A stretch of 32,255 nt of DNA from Pelargonium cotyledonis (Eukaryota > Streptophyta > Magnoliopsida > Geraniales > Geraniaceae): contig JAYMTA010000289.1 in NCBI GenBank assembly GCA_036897625.1, positions 1 through 32,255 of the forward strand, written 5' to 3'. The notes below the pieces were generated by a model. The model saw only the letters and a program-made list of their open reading frames with translations, made no database searches and was not told where the DNA came from. Shown piece by piece: positions 13,762 to 25,206 of this stretch. The position numbers and the translations under genes are program-made. Numbering within the stretch: the stretch's first letter is position 1; every line of letters begins with the position of its first letter.

Positions 13762-14430
13762 TGGTCCAAAGGGGGGCCTTTCCTGTTGAAGTAGGTGAAA
13801 AACTGGTACTGAATAGCTCGTTATACTAATTTTTGCGTAGGCTATTCAATGAGACAGAAACTGGGCTTGCCCATCCCTATTGTTAATAAGGGGCGATTGC
13901 AATATTATTTAAGTATTAGACATGAGACTAAACGCTAGAATTGTATGTATCGAGAGACTGTTTGAGCTATCCCTAATTTTATATAAGTAAGTCCCAAAGG
14001 CTTTCACTTTTTTGGATTCCTAAAAAATTAGAAAATCCTTTGTGGGATAAAAAAGACTTGTAAATGCAAGGAAAGTCAATAGATTTGAAAAAAGTCAAAA
14101 TCACTTAGATAGAAATCATAGAAATTATTATGTGTCTATACCGAAAAAGAATTTTTTTGTATTAAAAGCTGCCGAACAAGAAGCTAAAATAATTATTAAT
14201 TTACAAGGATTTTAGAAGTTCGAACGCCGTACACTTAACGTGTAGGTAGGCTAGGCTGCGAACTCTTTTCATGGAGCTAGCACTAAGATTTTTATATGTC
14301 CTTACTTTAGTTTCAACCGTTAAACTAGGAATTCTATAGTAATCTCTATTTTCTAAATTCCGTAATTCTTTCTTTCTGTAATTCTTGTAAGTCATGACAT
14401 TTTTTACATTCAAGTCTTCCTATTTTCCTA
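13762..14430. other. Gene-free spacer
   Basis: About 670 bases. One 70-codon minus-strand frame (14,201-14,413) is present but has no recognisable motif. Nothing else was seen. Confidence 0.5.
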
Positions 14431-14502
14431 TGGTTTAGCTATATTGAACCCATGACATCTGCTCCAATTAACGGGTGTTCTACCAACTCCAATTGACATC
14501 CC
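14431..14502 (-). pseudogene. tRNA-like relic, unassigned (Asn-like anticodon)
   Basis: Read on the minus strand, it starts GGGATGTCAATTGG, has the D-loop GTTGGTAGAAC, a CCGTTAATTGG anticodon region (GTT possible, as in Asn), then GATGTCATGGGTTCAA as variable region and T-arm. After the T-loop the sequence reads ATAGC instead of CCCAT, so the T-stem is broken, and the anticodon stem pairs poorly. It is clearly tRNA-derived by its D- and T-loop boxes at the correct spacing, but the identity is uncertain. Confidence 0.5.
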
Positions 14503-14643
14503 AAAAGTAAGCTCCCTTTTTCAGTATGATTCTTTGAAAGTCTTGCAAGCTAATCCAAAAACGAATAAGTTATATATAATTAAAGCGTATGTAATAAACT
14601 CCAAAAGATTCGCGTGAGTTCCTTTGATTTAGTTGTATTGCTC

Positions 14644-14718
14644 CCCCCTAGAATATCGAGCGGTAGAGCACCCCGCAAAGCTATTGAATGTTGTTGGTTC
14701 GAGTCGTATCAAAAGGGG
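14644..14718 (+). pseudogene. tRNA-like relic, unassigned
   Basis: A D-arm like CGAGCGGTAGAGCA lies about 35 bases before a T-loop GTTGGTTCGAGTC, with CCCC near the start able to pair with GGGG at 14,715-14,718. The anticodon region (CCCCGCAAAGC) does not form a clear stem. The base after TTCGAGTC is G, so the T-stem fails. Spacing fits a tRNA of about 75 bases. The identity cannot be read. Confidence 0.35.
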
Positions 14719-17700
14719 CTCTTAAGAGGGTAAGGGCTCCTTTTCCAACTTGTGACTTCTTTATTTGGTGGAAAATCCCTTTGTCTTTTTAATTTTATCA
14801 GTTCTTCTCAACTGAAAAGAAATTCTTAACATTGCAAATATACGTTTCCCAGCCCAGTCTTTAAGAGCCCTTCTTATAGCCGGTTAATACATGGAATTGC
14901 CCTTAGTTATGAAATGCTTCGCTTTGCTGGTATGTTTAAAAGGAGGCCCTACTAATAGCCTTGTGTACACCTTTCATTGAATAGCTTCTCTTACCAGGGC
15001 TCTCAAAGCCCTTATCCAAAATCCCGCTACCAGTGCTTTTTTAGAAGTAGTGCATAAAATAATGAACTGGTTTTTGTTTAGTTAGAACCCCTTCTTGAGG
15101 TAAGAAAATTTAGATTAGGGGTTTGAGCCGTTGGTAATTATTTAAAATCTTTCGGGCACTTATCAATCTAACATACAAACGCCTTATAAGGGGGAGCCTC
15201 CTAGCTGCAGTTAGAAGCATGAAGTCCTATCAAAATATGGGCCCTATAAATTCAGTTTAAAAATAAGACAAAGAAATATTTAGTAATACCTCTATCTTTC
15301 AAACTCTGCGCGTTTTTCTCTATGCCTCTCTACCTCAATAGGAAATCCTTTTTATAATGAATGGCGGTACTCAGTCCAACGAGTCTACTTCTTGTTTTTT
15401 CATTTCCTCCTTTGGTTAATTTCCTTTATCTATTTCTAGCTTGCTAGTCCGTCGTGTTAGGTTCATTAGATTCTAGTCTATTGAGGTGAAAGGGACCTCC
15501 GAAGCACCTGTAGTCATCTTAAGGTCTTCTCATAATGAGGTACTAACTTCTATTGGGCTTGCTTATTGTATCGGTTATTCTCTATGGTCGATAGATTCCT
15601 AAACACTTAGATATATTTATAGGGGATTTCTTTATTAGTTTCACTTGTTACCAAGCACCCCCTTGTTTATCCTATTTTAAGGCTGTGTAAGAGGATTGTA
15701 GCCACTTCTTCACATTGAATTAGTGTAGAGATTTATTCAGATATCTTCTACCCCTCCTCTCATATCGATTCGTTTTCTTTTCCTTAATATATAGTAGTAA
15801 TCGGGGGACCCTTTTTTGGTGCAAGCTGGGGAACCCAGTATATAATATATAAGTATATAAAAAACTTTAGATAAGTGAGACATATTATGAATGATTTAGG
15901 AATAAAAAACTTATTGATTAATAGGAAAGAAATACTAAAACTTTACTTAAAGAATTCTAATTCCAAAAAAGTTGTTGGCATATAGTTTTTAGAACCCTTT
16001 TACGAAAGTTTCCTAGGAAGTACGTGCCCTATTATATATTATCCAACTCCTACTGTTTTAAGTCAGAGTTTTTCTTTATAGAGCAATTTTGTTAAGGTAG
16101 GTCTCTTGTTTAGTCAGTCCCTATTTCCTCATTTTCATTTGTAAGCTTTTTCTTAGGTAAGACCGAATTTTTCTAGAATTAAAAAGATTCTAAACACTGG
16201 GTTCCTTTGGGTTTAGTATAAATTTATATACACCATAACCTTTTCTTTATACTCGGGATATCCTCGAGCTTCCTAAAACAAACTCTTTAGAATAAAACAC
16301 TACAGCAAAGCCGTATAAAGTCAAGGATAGAAAACAGAAGTTTCCGGATTCTTTCTATATAGAATAAAAGCTAAATTTAGTAGTTTTATGTATCACAGAA
16401 GATTCAGTAAGATAGACCTTTCCCTGTTGTAGATAAAAAAAGGATTCTCCCAAAATAACTGGAAACCCAGGGAATACTAAATGACGATGCTGGGATAAAT
16501 GGATAATTGTAGTTTTCTTACAGCTATTTTATTTGATTTGTAAACCTTTGACTTTCCATGTGGGAAAATTCCTTACTTTTTCATGTACTCTATTTTAAAA
16601 AGTCAATATTTTTGAATTAGACAAACACTTCTTTAACTAGAGTCTAGTCCTTGTTTTGGTTTTGTGAAGAAAAGCTTAGTAGATATAACTCGACTGAAAA
16701 TTTGTCATTTAAAAACAAAAAAGTAGCAGGAAGTTCCTACATACCTAAGGATACACCGAAGTTAAAACTCTGGGCTCATAGTATTGCTGTCTTACAACAT
16801 CCTAGACTGGGGTTTTGGTCCTTTCTTATTAGGAGTGTATAAGAATATAAAAGGACTCTACAATTTGTAAAAAGTTGTCTTGCTATAAAATTTCCCGGAT
16901 TCCCAGAAGATATATTCCTCTGGATTTCTGCCAGACATCGAAACTTTATACCATAAAAGGTTCTAAAGAGGTACTCCACCCATGTATTATAAAAATACAA
17001 TAATCCTGGTTAAATTGAGGGGCGAGTTCAACCTCACCAAAGCCCTCCTTTGAACACAGTTATTTATAGGACTCCTGTTCAATATTTCTCTTAGAACTGA
17101 AGAAAACACCTATTAGTTTAGGAAGTTTGTTGGATACACTAGGATGATATCCCTTACCTCGAATCCTGTGTAAATGGATCAAATAGATAGTGTTTCAATC
17201 ATGAATTACGTTTATTGAGAGCATACAAATGAAAGGCAGGAAACTGGGGATAGAATTGAAAAGGAGACTTTTTATACCTTTTTATTTTACTATGATGATA
17301 AGACTTTAACCTTAGGATATTCCTTGAAATGTAATTTGCTTTAGCTTTACATGTCAATTATAATTGGAAATTTTTATTGTCATTCGTATGGAGAAGGGCA
17401 TATACTCAAATTCACTTTAGATTTTTCAAGAGAAGCCCCTCTTGATCTAGAACTTTCTAGTGTTTGTGCAACTATTGCTACACAACCGGCATTATGTCTT
17501 ATGAAAGATTCTCTTTTTACTTATCAGACTTCTTATTTCTATCTATTTGCCATTTACACAGGATTCTGACTTTGCCTGCATCTAAGGATGAAGGTAGTAT
17601 ATTCTCTTACTCTAAACTCTACAAATAAGAATCTACTTCCTACGAGGGTATTCCTGTTTTGGGATGTGTAGCTCAGCGATACTACAAGTCATAGTTTTTC

Positions 17701-20700
17701 TCTTTTTAGAATGACATATATAGTTAGACTCTCGGCATGCCAATAAGTAGAGATTCCTTATGTTATAAGGTCTAAAATTGCTCTATCTTAGGGTACATTA
17801 AGAGGGAATCCTATTTCTTAATCATCACGATCTAATTAAAGAATAACTTGAGCAAACCACAAACAAATTAACTATCTAGAATGGTACTTACTTTTCAACG
17901 GCTGACATATAGGGGCCCTTCTCTCACTATATAATGGGATATTACAGCACTTACCCACGAAAATTTAGCGCCTCTCTTATTTTCCTATACTAAATTCTAT
18001 AAAGAAACCACTAAACTGAATAAATAGCATTTGTCCTTTGAACAAGATAATTTTAGATCTACTACATCTTTCTCGTTTTTCATTGTTCTAACTGTTAATC
18101 AGGAAGGCTTACAAGTAACTCATATTTTTAGAGTCTTCAATCACAAAATTAGACAAATCTTGTTATTATGAAGTAATTCTGGTCTGTAATTGTCTTTTTT
18201 AGGGGCCTCGTGGAAGTCGCTGGGGTATGACCTCTGTTAACTTAATCACAAGTATACAAATATAAATAGCTTCGTAAAAGGCTTAATCCGGGTTGATCTG
18301 TAAGTTTACCCTTCCCGCTGCTTTACTCAGGACGGGTTCCCCTTCTTTTTATACGAACTAGCCCCGTAAGAAGTCTATATTTCCTAAGGGTTTCTTGGAT
18401 ATTTCAGAGTCAGGCGATTGTTTGCTTTTTACCAGTTTCTTAAAATAGGAAAGATTTATAAGAGGAATCTATCTTGAAGTAGAATGCCCGCGAATAGGGT
18501 CTTAGATCAAAAAAAGTATGGAGAAGTTTCAATTATTCGTTAGTATTTGTATTGTAAACAGAACTTTAGGAAGTTAGGAGAGCTGAGCTAACGATTTGTA
18601 TAAAACTTTTCGTTAAGTAGGCGCTTAGTTAGGAATACCTTGGTTTTTTGGCCTAAAATTCTTATATGGGTAACTATACTAAATAAGGGATGGCTATAGC
18701 GCGTCGCATATACGTAAGTTCCCTTTTTGGAATTCAAAATGATTCTGCCAGTACTTAAAAAACTCAGGAGTTCCCTTTGTCAAAGATAGTGAATAAAGAT
18801 TGAGGAAATTCCCAGGGACAGACCTAAACAAGTACAATCCCTTTTTCAGTTAAGTAAGGGATATCCTATATCCTATACTAGGAGTTTCTAAGAGGTTACT
18901 AGAATTCTTCTACTCTACCAAGTACCTACGAATTTTATTGTATAGGCATAGATCTTACAATCTGGTATCTACAAAAAAAGGGACATAACTAGATTGGAGA
19001 ATCCCTCATTAGAACTCCACCTTCTAATAAATACTGGGAATACTGCTCGCTTTTATGATACTCTAATGTTACGTATATATATATATTTCTATTCAGATTT
19101 AGTTATTCTGTGATTGAAACGCTTTATTAGAAATTCTGATTAACCAAACAAGGAGTTATCTAGCAAAAAGCTACTAGTACTCCTCTCTTATTAGCTGGAA
19201 ATACATAAAGAAAACTACATAAAATTTTAAACTGCCTCAATAAGTATACTTAATGCTTTTAGAGGTTTTTTTGCTTAGTTATTAAGAGATATAATTACCA
19301 AAGCTTTTGTCACACCTCTGCCTAGATCTAGCGTTCAAGTCCCGCAAGTTCCAAAGCCCTTTCTGTAATTGTATAGTGCCTTTATACTGAGAACTTATAG
19401 GATATATTGCAGGCTTACTCTCAATCGAGACACGGTTTGACCTCTTCTTTCAGAAAACCCCATCCCAACTAAAACCTAGGGCATCCCATAAGTGAACCCT
19501 AAACTCTAAACGGATCCCTTGTATTCGGTACAAAAACTTATTAATTACTATACAAAATCTTGAACAATAAAAAGAAGCTCACTGGCTATAAAAAAATCCG
19601 CTAATGAGGAGCCTAATTCTCTAAAGACCTAAAAGAGTCAAACTAATTCATTATAAAAGGGACTTTATCTTGAGTACTAATCTTTTAGAATACTTTGTGT
19701 TGGGATTCCTATTTTGATACTTTTGATACAAAAAATACATGAGAAAAAAAAAGTAGTAAGAGTCTTTTTAATTGCTTGTCGTACAGAGAATATTTACCAG
19801 ATTCCTATACCTTATGTACTAATATTCGTTACATAGGACTGGAACTCTATTTGGTTTAGGAAATTAAGAATTTTGGTTTTCCATTTGATAGTGAGTATAA
19901 TAAGAGGTAATATAAATAGAATAAAATCCCCCGTTCAGTCTTTCTTGTAAAAAAAACTACTAGGACCGAATACCATAGGCAAAACATTAGTTAGGAGATT
20001 CGTTTAAAGAAAGATTCAGGAATTTGACTATACTTAAACCCGGACTTGATGGAACGGTTTACCGGGTATCACTATTAAAGTTCTGTCTCCATAAAATGGG
20101 GTACCCCTTTACTATAAAATTAGATGAATTAAGACTCTTTATGATCTACTTTATGATCTACCAGGAATTCGGTAAACCTTAACTACTCAAGAAAGGAGTT
20201 CCCCTACGTTTTTGTGTAAAAACCTAGCTACTTAGGGCTCTGGGCTTCCCTCGGGAGGCTATTTGTAATTCGTTATAAATATAAATCCTTAAAAGAATCA
20301 ATTCAAATACATGGATAGGTATTAAACGCTTTTTCATCGGACAAACGCCGGTCCTCTTTATTGAGTATTTAGAAGTTTCTCATCTAATTAGAAAGTAGGT
20401 ACCGCAACATAGACTTTATTAGATCTTATCTATAAAAATACCTTGGTAAAGATAGTGAATCAGATTTTTTTAATTAAGATTGAATATTTTAGATGAAGAG
20501 ACTCTCTATTTTGTAAGCTAGGAATCTCTATTCTGAACTTTACACCCTTATAAATACTAACGATATAACCAACTAAGCTAAGACAAGTCCTTAACTAAAA
20601 ATCAAATTTATCGCGACATGTACGATACAAAAAGGGACTGTTCTAGGACTGGAAATGCTTACGTACTATGAGTTATTAATAGGAAATTATGGCTTTCCAT

Positions 20701-23700
20701 CCGGCCCTCGAAATTGGATAAGAGCTCTCTATATCTAATATAAGTAATTGTCATTCTAAAAGAGGGAGCCCTAGCTTCGTTCGAAAGGTACCTTTTTGTA
20801 ACCCACAATCCAAGAATAGGAGCCCTTTATACAAGCAAGCTAGCCTCTAAACTTTTATATTTGTTATTTGTTTGAAGTAGGATATCACATAAACAAGACT
20901 TTATCAGATTGATGTAATGAAACAAGATTAGGTCCTAAAATTTTACTTCCTACTACTTTCGTTTTGGGGATAAAGTGCCCGAACGCAAAGAAAAGGTATT
21001 TATAGGGAATCCTTATCTAGTTTTAAAGGAAATCCTGAAGCCCTCGTTAGAAATTGGGGGAGAGAACCCTTGTCTCTATTAGACCCTAGGTCTTTATTCA
21101 CATTTAGTTTTATAGAAAGCGAGAATCCTATTCTAAGTTGCTCTATCTCATTTAAGACTTGCAATTTGCTCAAGTGAGAAGAATTCCTGAAATGACAACA
21201 CAATTTTCTTTAAGGTGTATTTTGAATCTCCTGTATTCAATTTTAACTTATTCAATCGTTTTCTTGAAGACATTCTTAGTCTCCCCGATCTTTAGAGGTA
21301 CTAGGAAGCTCTTTCTTTATTCTTATACTAAATATTTAAACTAGTGAATCCCTTTCAGATTTGGTAAAAGTTAATCTTATAGAGAACACAACATCCAAAA
21401 TTAAAAAATTGAGGAGTAGAATTGCCTACCCTTAATAGAATATCTATATAGAACCTATTTTGTTTGTACAAATTTCACTAATCCCAGCATTTAGTTAACG
21501 GACACCTATTTCGTAATTGAGAAAGACTTGTATGGATCCTTTTGTAGCCTAAAGTTCCTTCTTTATGTTTATGGTCTATGTACTCAAATTTACTATTATA
21601 GTAGCTCTTTGAATCAAGATTTACTTAATGAGAATGGAATTTAGAATTAGAAAAGTTCCGCCCTTAGTACCAGAGACCCGAGAGAGTATGCAAATCCGTT
21701 AGTAGGATCTTAATTAAAGGGTTTCGTTGTAGATTTAGTGAATAGGGCACTCATCCGTAATAAGGGGCTGCTATTAGTGTACAGGAATGCTATGAGCGTT
21801 TAACAAGTTCTATAACTAAAATATTTATTGTTTTAACTAGAGTAATGCTTTTAAGAACGGGGTCCCTTTTTCGAGTTACAAACTAAGTGAGTGAAACCTC
21901 ATATTAGTGTTCAGCCAATTCTTTTAATATTAGAGTTTTATAGCGGGTATCCTCGAGGAATTACTAGAATTTTATTATCAGTGTATGGGGAATCCTCAGT
22001 TAGCATATAGTATTTCTTGGTACTAATACAACAAAATGAGCATGTTTATAGGTCAGGTTCTCAGAAGATTTCTGTTAAGGGGTAAGGGTATAAATAAAAA
22101 GTCCGCAAGAACTATAAGCTTTATTGACAAGGTGATTTATATAAGACACGAGAGTTACCTTATTGGTCAAGCTAGAAATAATTCTACGATGCAGGGTGTT
22201 ATTCAGTCAGGTTTTAGGAATATAGAGTCTTTTCCTTTTCGGAAAGATGACAAAAAGTTCAATGCTATCACTGGAATTCCTAAAACAAAAGCATTTTTAC
22301 AAAAAAGTAGGTTTGGTTTACTTTATTCTTTGACTGGATAAAATGAAAGGACGTGGAAAAGGGCAAGCCGTATAGGACCACTTAGAGCTTAGTTCCAATT
22401 ATTTACACAACTAGATTCTGTTTAGTTATTGTTATGGACCTTTTGTTTACTTACATACGATCTAGATGGGGGTCCTTATATAGTTAAGTAACAGCAAGGG
22501 TCCACTAGCTTATTTTGGGCGGATATAGTGGAGTCGAGGGGCCTATATAAAGCAGGTAATTTCAAGGCGTAGAGATTTACAAAAGTAAAAGATAATTGAA
22601 ATCTAATTGGGCCTATATCCTGTATGCTCTTGCTTTTAAATTATTTCAAGAAGTTCCTTGGTTTCGCAAAAATAAGAAGTTAGCGGAAATCTAATCATAA
22701 TTAAGTTATAAAGTAATTTAATTTACTCAAGTAGTCTGAAATATATAAAGAATAAAAACTAATATAATACTTTACTAGAGCCCCTCTATGCAAAACGGAA
22801 ACTTAGTGGTAATGACATTGTGCATTCTAGTCTACCTCCCTCCTGAGACGAAGGACTTTGTACTAACTTTTTTCTAACAGGATCCGTATCAGTAGTTTTA
22901 ATTCCATAGGATAGGATATTACTTACTAAATAAGTTTTTACATTCAGGCTTACGTATATATAGAACGCCCCCCCTTCTGTTTAAGAGTTGCCCATCCTCG
23001 TATTTTTTTGTATTCTCACTTTTGATAAGGTTTTAAGACCGTTAGACGGGGCTACAATCTCATGACTAAAATGGCTTAATAGGGAATCCAGAATTATTAC
23101 CTGACTCTAGTCTTATAGATTACCCCTTTTACTATGTTAGTTTAAAATACTAGGGGGTTGCTACTATATACCACAAGATCTTTATCCTTGTAATAAATCT
23201 AAAATTATATAGGAAAGGTGAATGAACTAAACAAAGTGTTTGAATTACTTTTAGGTTTAGGGATGGCCCCAGCAGTCCTCAAATTGAAGCAGTATTCTAG
23301 CTTTGTACTATTGGAATGGATACATAACATAAGAGAGCCCCCTGAGTTCCTTGTTAGATTTAGAGATTTTGACTAGCTCGTGCTTTACTTATGTATTTTT
23401 AGTTTTATAATTTGTTGTATAGAGCTCGTGTATATCCTATTTCTTATGAATGCTTTGAAGCTCGTGTCTTTTAACCGGATGCGTGATTCTTTTTTATAAG
23501 GTTAAGCCTCAACGTCTAGAATCTATAAAAATGTTGTTAATAAACAAGAAATAAGAATCAGGATTTCCCGTTTTTAGGGATACAGAAGAGGAGTATAGCC
23601 CATAAGAATAGGATTAAGATCAAGCAAGGGTTGGTAAGGTCTTGTTCTCCTACATTTGAGTCTAGGTTTTACAGGGATTTACAGAGGGCTATGTCTTAAC

Positions 23701-23836
23701 GAGTGCTTCAAAAGAGGAGGAGTGTAAGAACTCTGAACAAAGTGAAGAGGGGCTTTAGATTGGAAATGACTTAAATAGAGATAGATTTAGATTCAGTCTT
23801 TGCAATGTAGAAAGTAGAAAGCGAGTAGTTATGTTT
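14719..23836. other. Gene-free organelle-like tract, segment 3
   Basis: Nine kilobases with no recognisable gene. The longest frame is 22,036-22,341 plus (101 codons, basic, with a GKGINKKSAR stretch). It has no family match that can be recognised, and two or three open runs of this length are expected by chance. A tRNA 5'-half-like string (GGGATGTGTAGCTCAGCG) at 17,661-17,678 has no matching 3' half. A 12-base tandem duplication lies at 20,137-20,160. GGGAATCC or its complement occurs at 16,898, 17,814, 21,005, 21,988 and 23,082. Confidence 0.55.
20137..20160. repeat. 12-base tandem duplication
   Basis: CTTTATGATCTA occurs twice in direct tandem (20,137-20,148 and 20,149-20,160). It is probably replication slippage and has no visible function. 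Confidence 0.8.
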
Positions 23837-23908
23837 TATTTAGTATTTGGAAGTGGTCAAGCACTGACTGAGAAAATCGGCAGGTAAAGGTTCAACTCGA
23901 ATAAACCC
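23837..23908 (+). pseudogene. tRNA-like relic, possibly trnQ
   Basis: GGAAGTGGTCAAGCA resembles the trnQ D-arm, and ATCGGCAGGTAAAGGTTCAACTC resembles its variable and T regions at the right distance. The anticodon cannot be identified. The T-loop is followed by CGAAT, which does not pair with TAAAGG. It is more decayed than the copies at 8.07 and 9.13 kb. Confidence 0.35.
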
Positions 23909-24019
23909 AGGGTATCTGGTTTGTTCTGAAATTCAGGATGTTTTTTATAACTTGAAATTACTTATATAATAAAGTCTTTAGCTCATTGATTATGCAATAA
24001 GTGTATAGAATGAATTTGG

Positions 24020-24100
24020 GGAGGAATAGCTAAGGCATTGGTTTGCTAAATCAACATACAAAACTCTGTTGTATCATGGGTTCAACTCCCATTTTCTCCG
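24020..24100 (+). tRNA. trnS-GCU: tRNA-Ser(GCU), mitochondrial type, lacking the D-arm
   Basis: A class II serine tRNA. Acceptor GGAGGAA (24,020-24,026) pairs with TTTCTCC (24,093-24,099), with one G-U. Anticodon stem TTGGT/ATCAA encloses loop TTGCTAA with anticodon GCT at 24,045-24,047. The long variable arm ATACAA/TTGTAT (24,056-24,061 with 24,069-24,074) is perfect. The T-arm ATGGG/CCCAT around TTCAACT is perfect and abuts the acceptor, and G24100 is the discriminator. Between acceptor and anticodon stem there are only 11 bases (24,027-24,037), where about 20 are expected, so no D-arm can form. The missing piece fits a deletion between two GCT repeats of the usual plant mitochondrial gene (recalled, not aligned). 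It is the only tRNA here with intact 3' arms. It is either a recent relic or a working D-armless tRNA. Confidence 0.75.
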
Positions 24101-24262
24101 AACAATATCATAGCTGCAATATAAAAATCTAATTATTCTTAGTTATACCGTATCCTGTGATAGCATTCAAATGTCCAACTAGGAAACGCGCACGCAAAGC
24201 ACTGAACCCTCTGGGGGGGCACCTAACTAAGCAAAAACATTAGACAATTCAATCTATCCCAT

Positions 24263-24345
24263 GCCCTGAGATGGCGAAATAAGTAGATATCGAGAGTTAC
24301 AAAAGTGTATTGACTTACTCTAGGGATTCATAATTTAAGAATGCA
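24263..24345 (+). pseudogene. tRNA-Leu-like relic
   Basis: GCCCTGAGATGGCGAAATAA followed by GTAGATATCGAG matches the leucine tRNA 5' half, where ATGGCGAAAT-GGTAGAC is typical. The expected anticodon stem and the T-arm GGTTCAA are not present. AGGGATTCATAA is the nearest T-loop candidate. It lies 160 bases after trnS. Low certainty. Confidence 0.35.
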
Positions 24346-25132
24346 TGCTATCAAAAAAGGAACTCTTCAAAAAGGGTCCCTCGTTTAGGAAACGCAATGA
24401 ATACACAAACCCCTTTGAGGATGAAAAGTGACTACAGTTATTATATAACAATCCGGTTGGCATACTCCTGTTTCTAAGATCCGACTCTACTTATTTTATC
24501 ATATGGAACACAAGAGAAAGTGTCTCACTTCATCATTCAAGAGTAGAACTTGTTTACTCCGAGAAAATATTACGGGAAAGCCCAGTTTTATATAGCATAG
24601 AGTAAGCTACCACAGTATAAATCAAGTAATTTCGCTGATAAATTCATTATAGACAAGAGCCAAGATAGGATACTAATTATTTTGAGTAAGTGTGAATTAT
24701 AATATAAAATGAGAAACATTATGAAATATTCTGGGCGTTACCTTTAACTTTAACCATAGGATTCTCAGGGGATATATTCCTAAGGAGGAAATACAAGTAA
24801 ATTAGAAGCCTTATGAAACCCTTTAAAATATGCGGGAATCTAGAGCTATAGAGTAAGCGGGAGTCTGCAAATTACCTATACTATAAGAGTCCATCCACCT
24901 TTGTGAACGAGAGGAGACTCAAGTTTTTTAATGTATTGGAATTTACTAACTCTGGACGAATTTATCCTATATATTCTCTTTTTGTAGCTTGCCTGGAACA
25001 CTTCATATGAATTTGGTACGTTATGTATTTTTAATGAGTGAAATAAAGTCAATCTTATGTCCCGGAAACCCTTATTACAGAATTTTATGTACTTCTGTTT
25101 AAAAAGGATACGTAGAGTGTAAAACAGATTAT
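24346..25132. other. Gene-free spacer between trnL-like and trnF-like relics
   Basis: About 790 bases with no gene, RNA motif or notable repeat recognised. Confidence 0.5.
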
Positions 25133-25206
25133 ATATCCAAAAAACAATTGGTTAGAACAAAGGACTTAAAACACTCAGGTCAGCGGTTCAAGCCGTCTCC
25201 TAATAC
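25133..25206 (+). pseudogene. trnF: trnF-like relic with UAA anticodon
   Basis: TTGGTTAGAACAAAGGACTT, the AAAA that follows, and GGTCAGCGGTTCAA further on follow plant mitochondrial trnF-GAA closely. At the anticodon the family GAA reads TAA (25,167-25,169), which would make it a leucine UUR-type anticodon. The anticodon stem is broken (CACTC where TCCTT is expected). The T-stem AGCGG/CGTCT has three of five pairs. Read as a decayed copy. A remoulded Leu tRNA is less likely, since the stems do not close. Confidence 0.55.

Noticed and set aside
17661..17678. GGGATGTGTAGCTCAGCG, a tRNA 5'-half-like string
   Set aside because: No anticodon stem or T-arm follows at the right distance.
20038..20067. 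ACCCGG/CCGGGT inverted repeat considered as a terminator or processing hairpin
   Set aside because: Only six pairs with an 18-base loop and no gene beside it.
22036..22341. 101-codon plus-strand open frame, the longest in the first 29 kb
   Set aside because: Basic and plausible-looking, but no family was recognised. A few open runs of this length are expected by chance in 29 kb at this composition, and no neighbouring gene or signal supports it.
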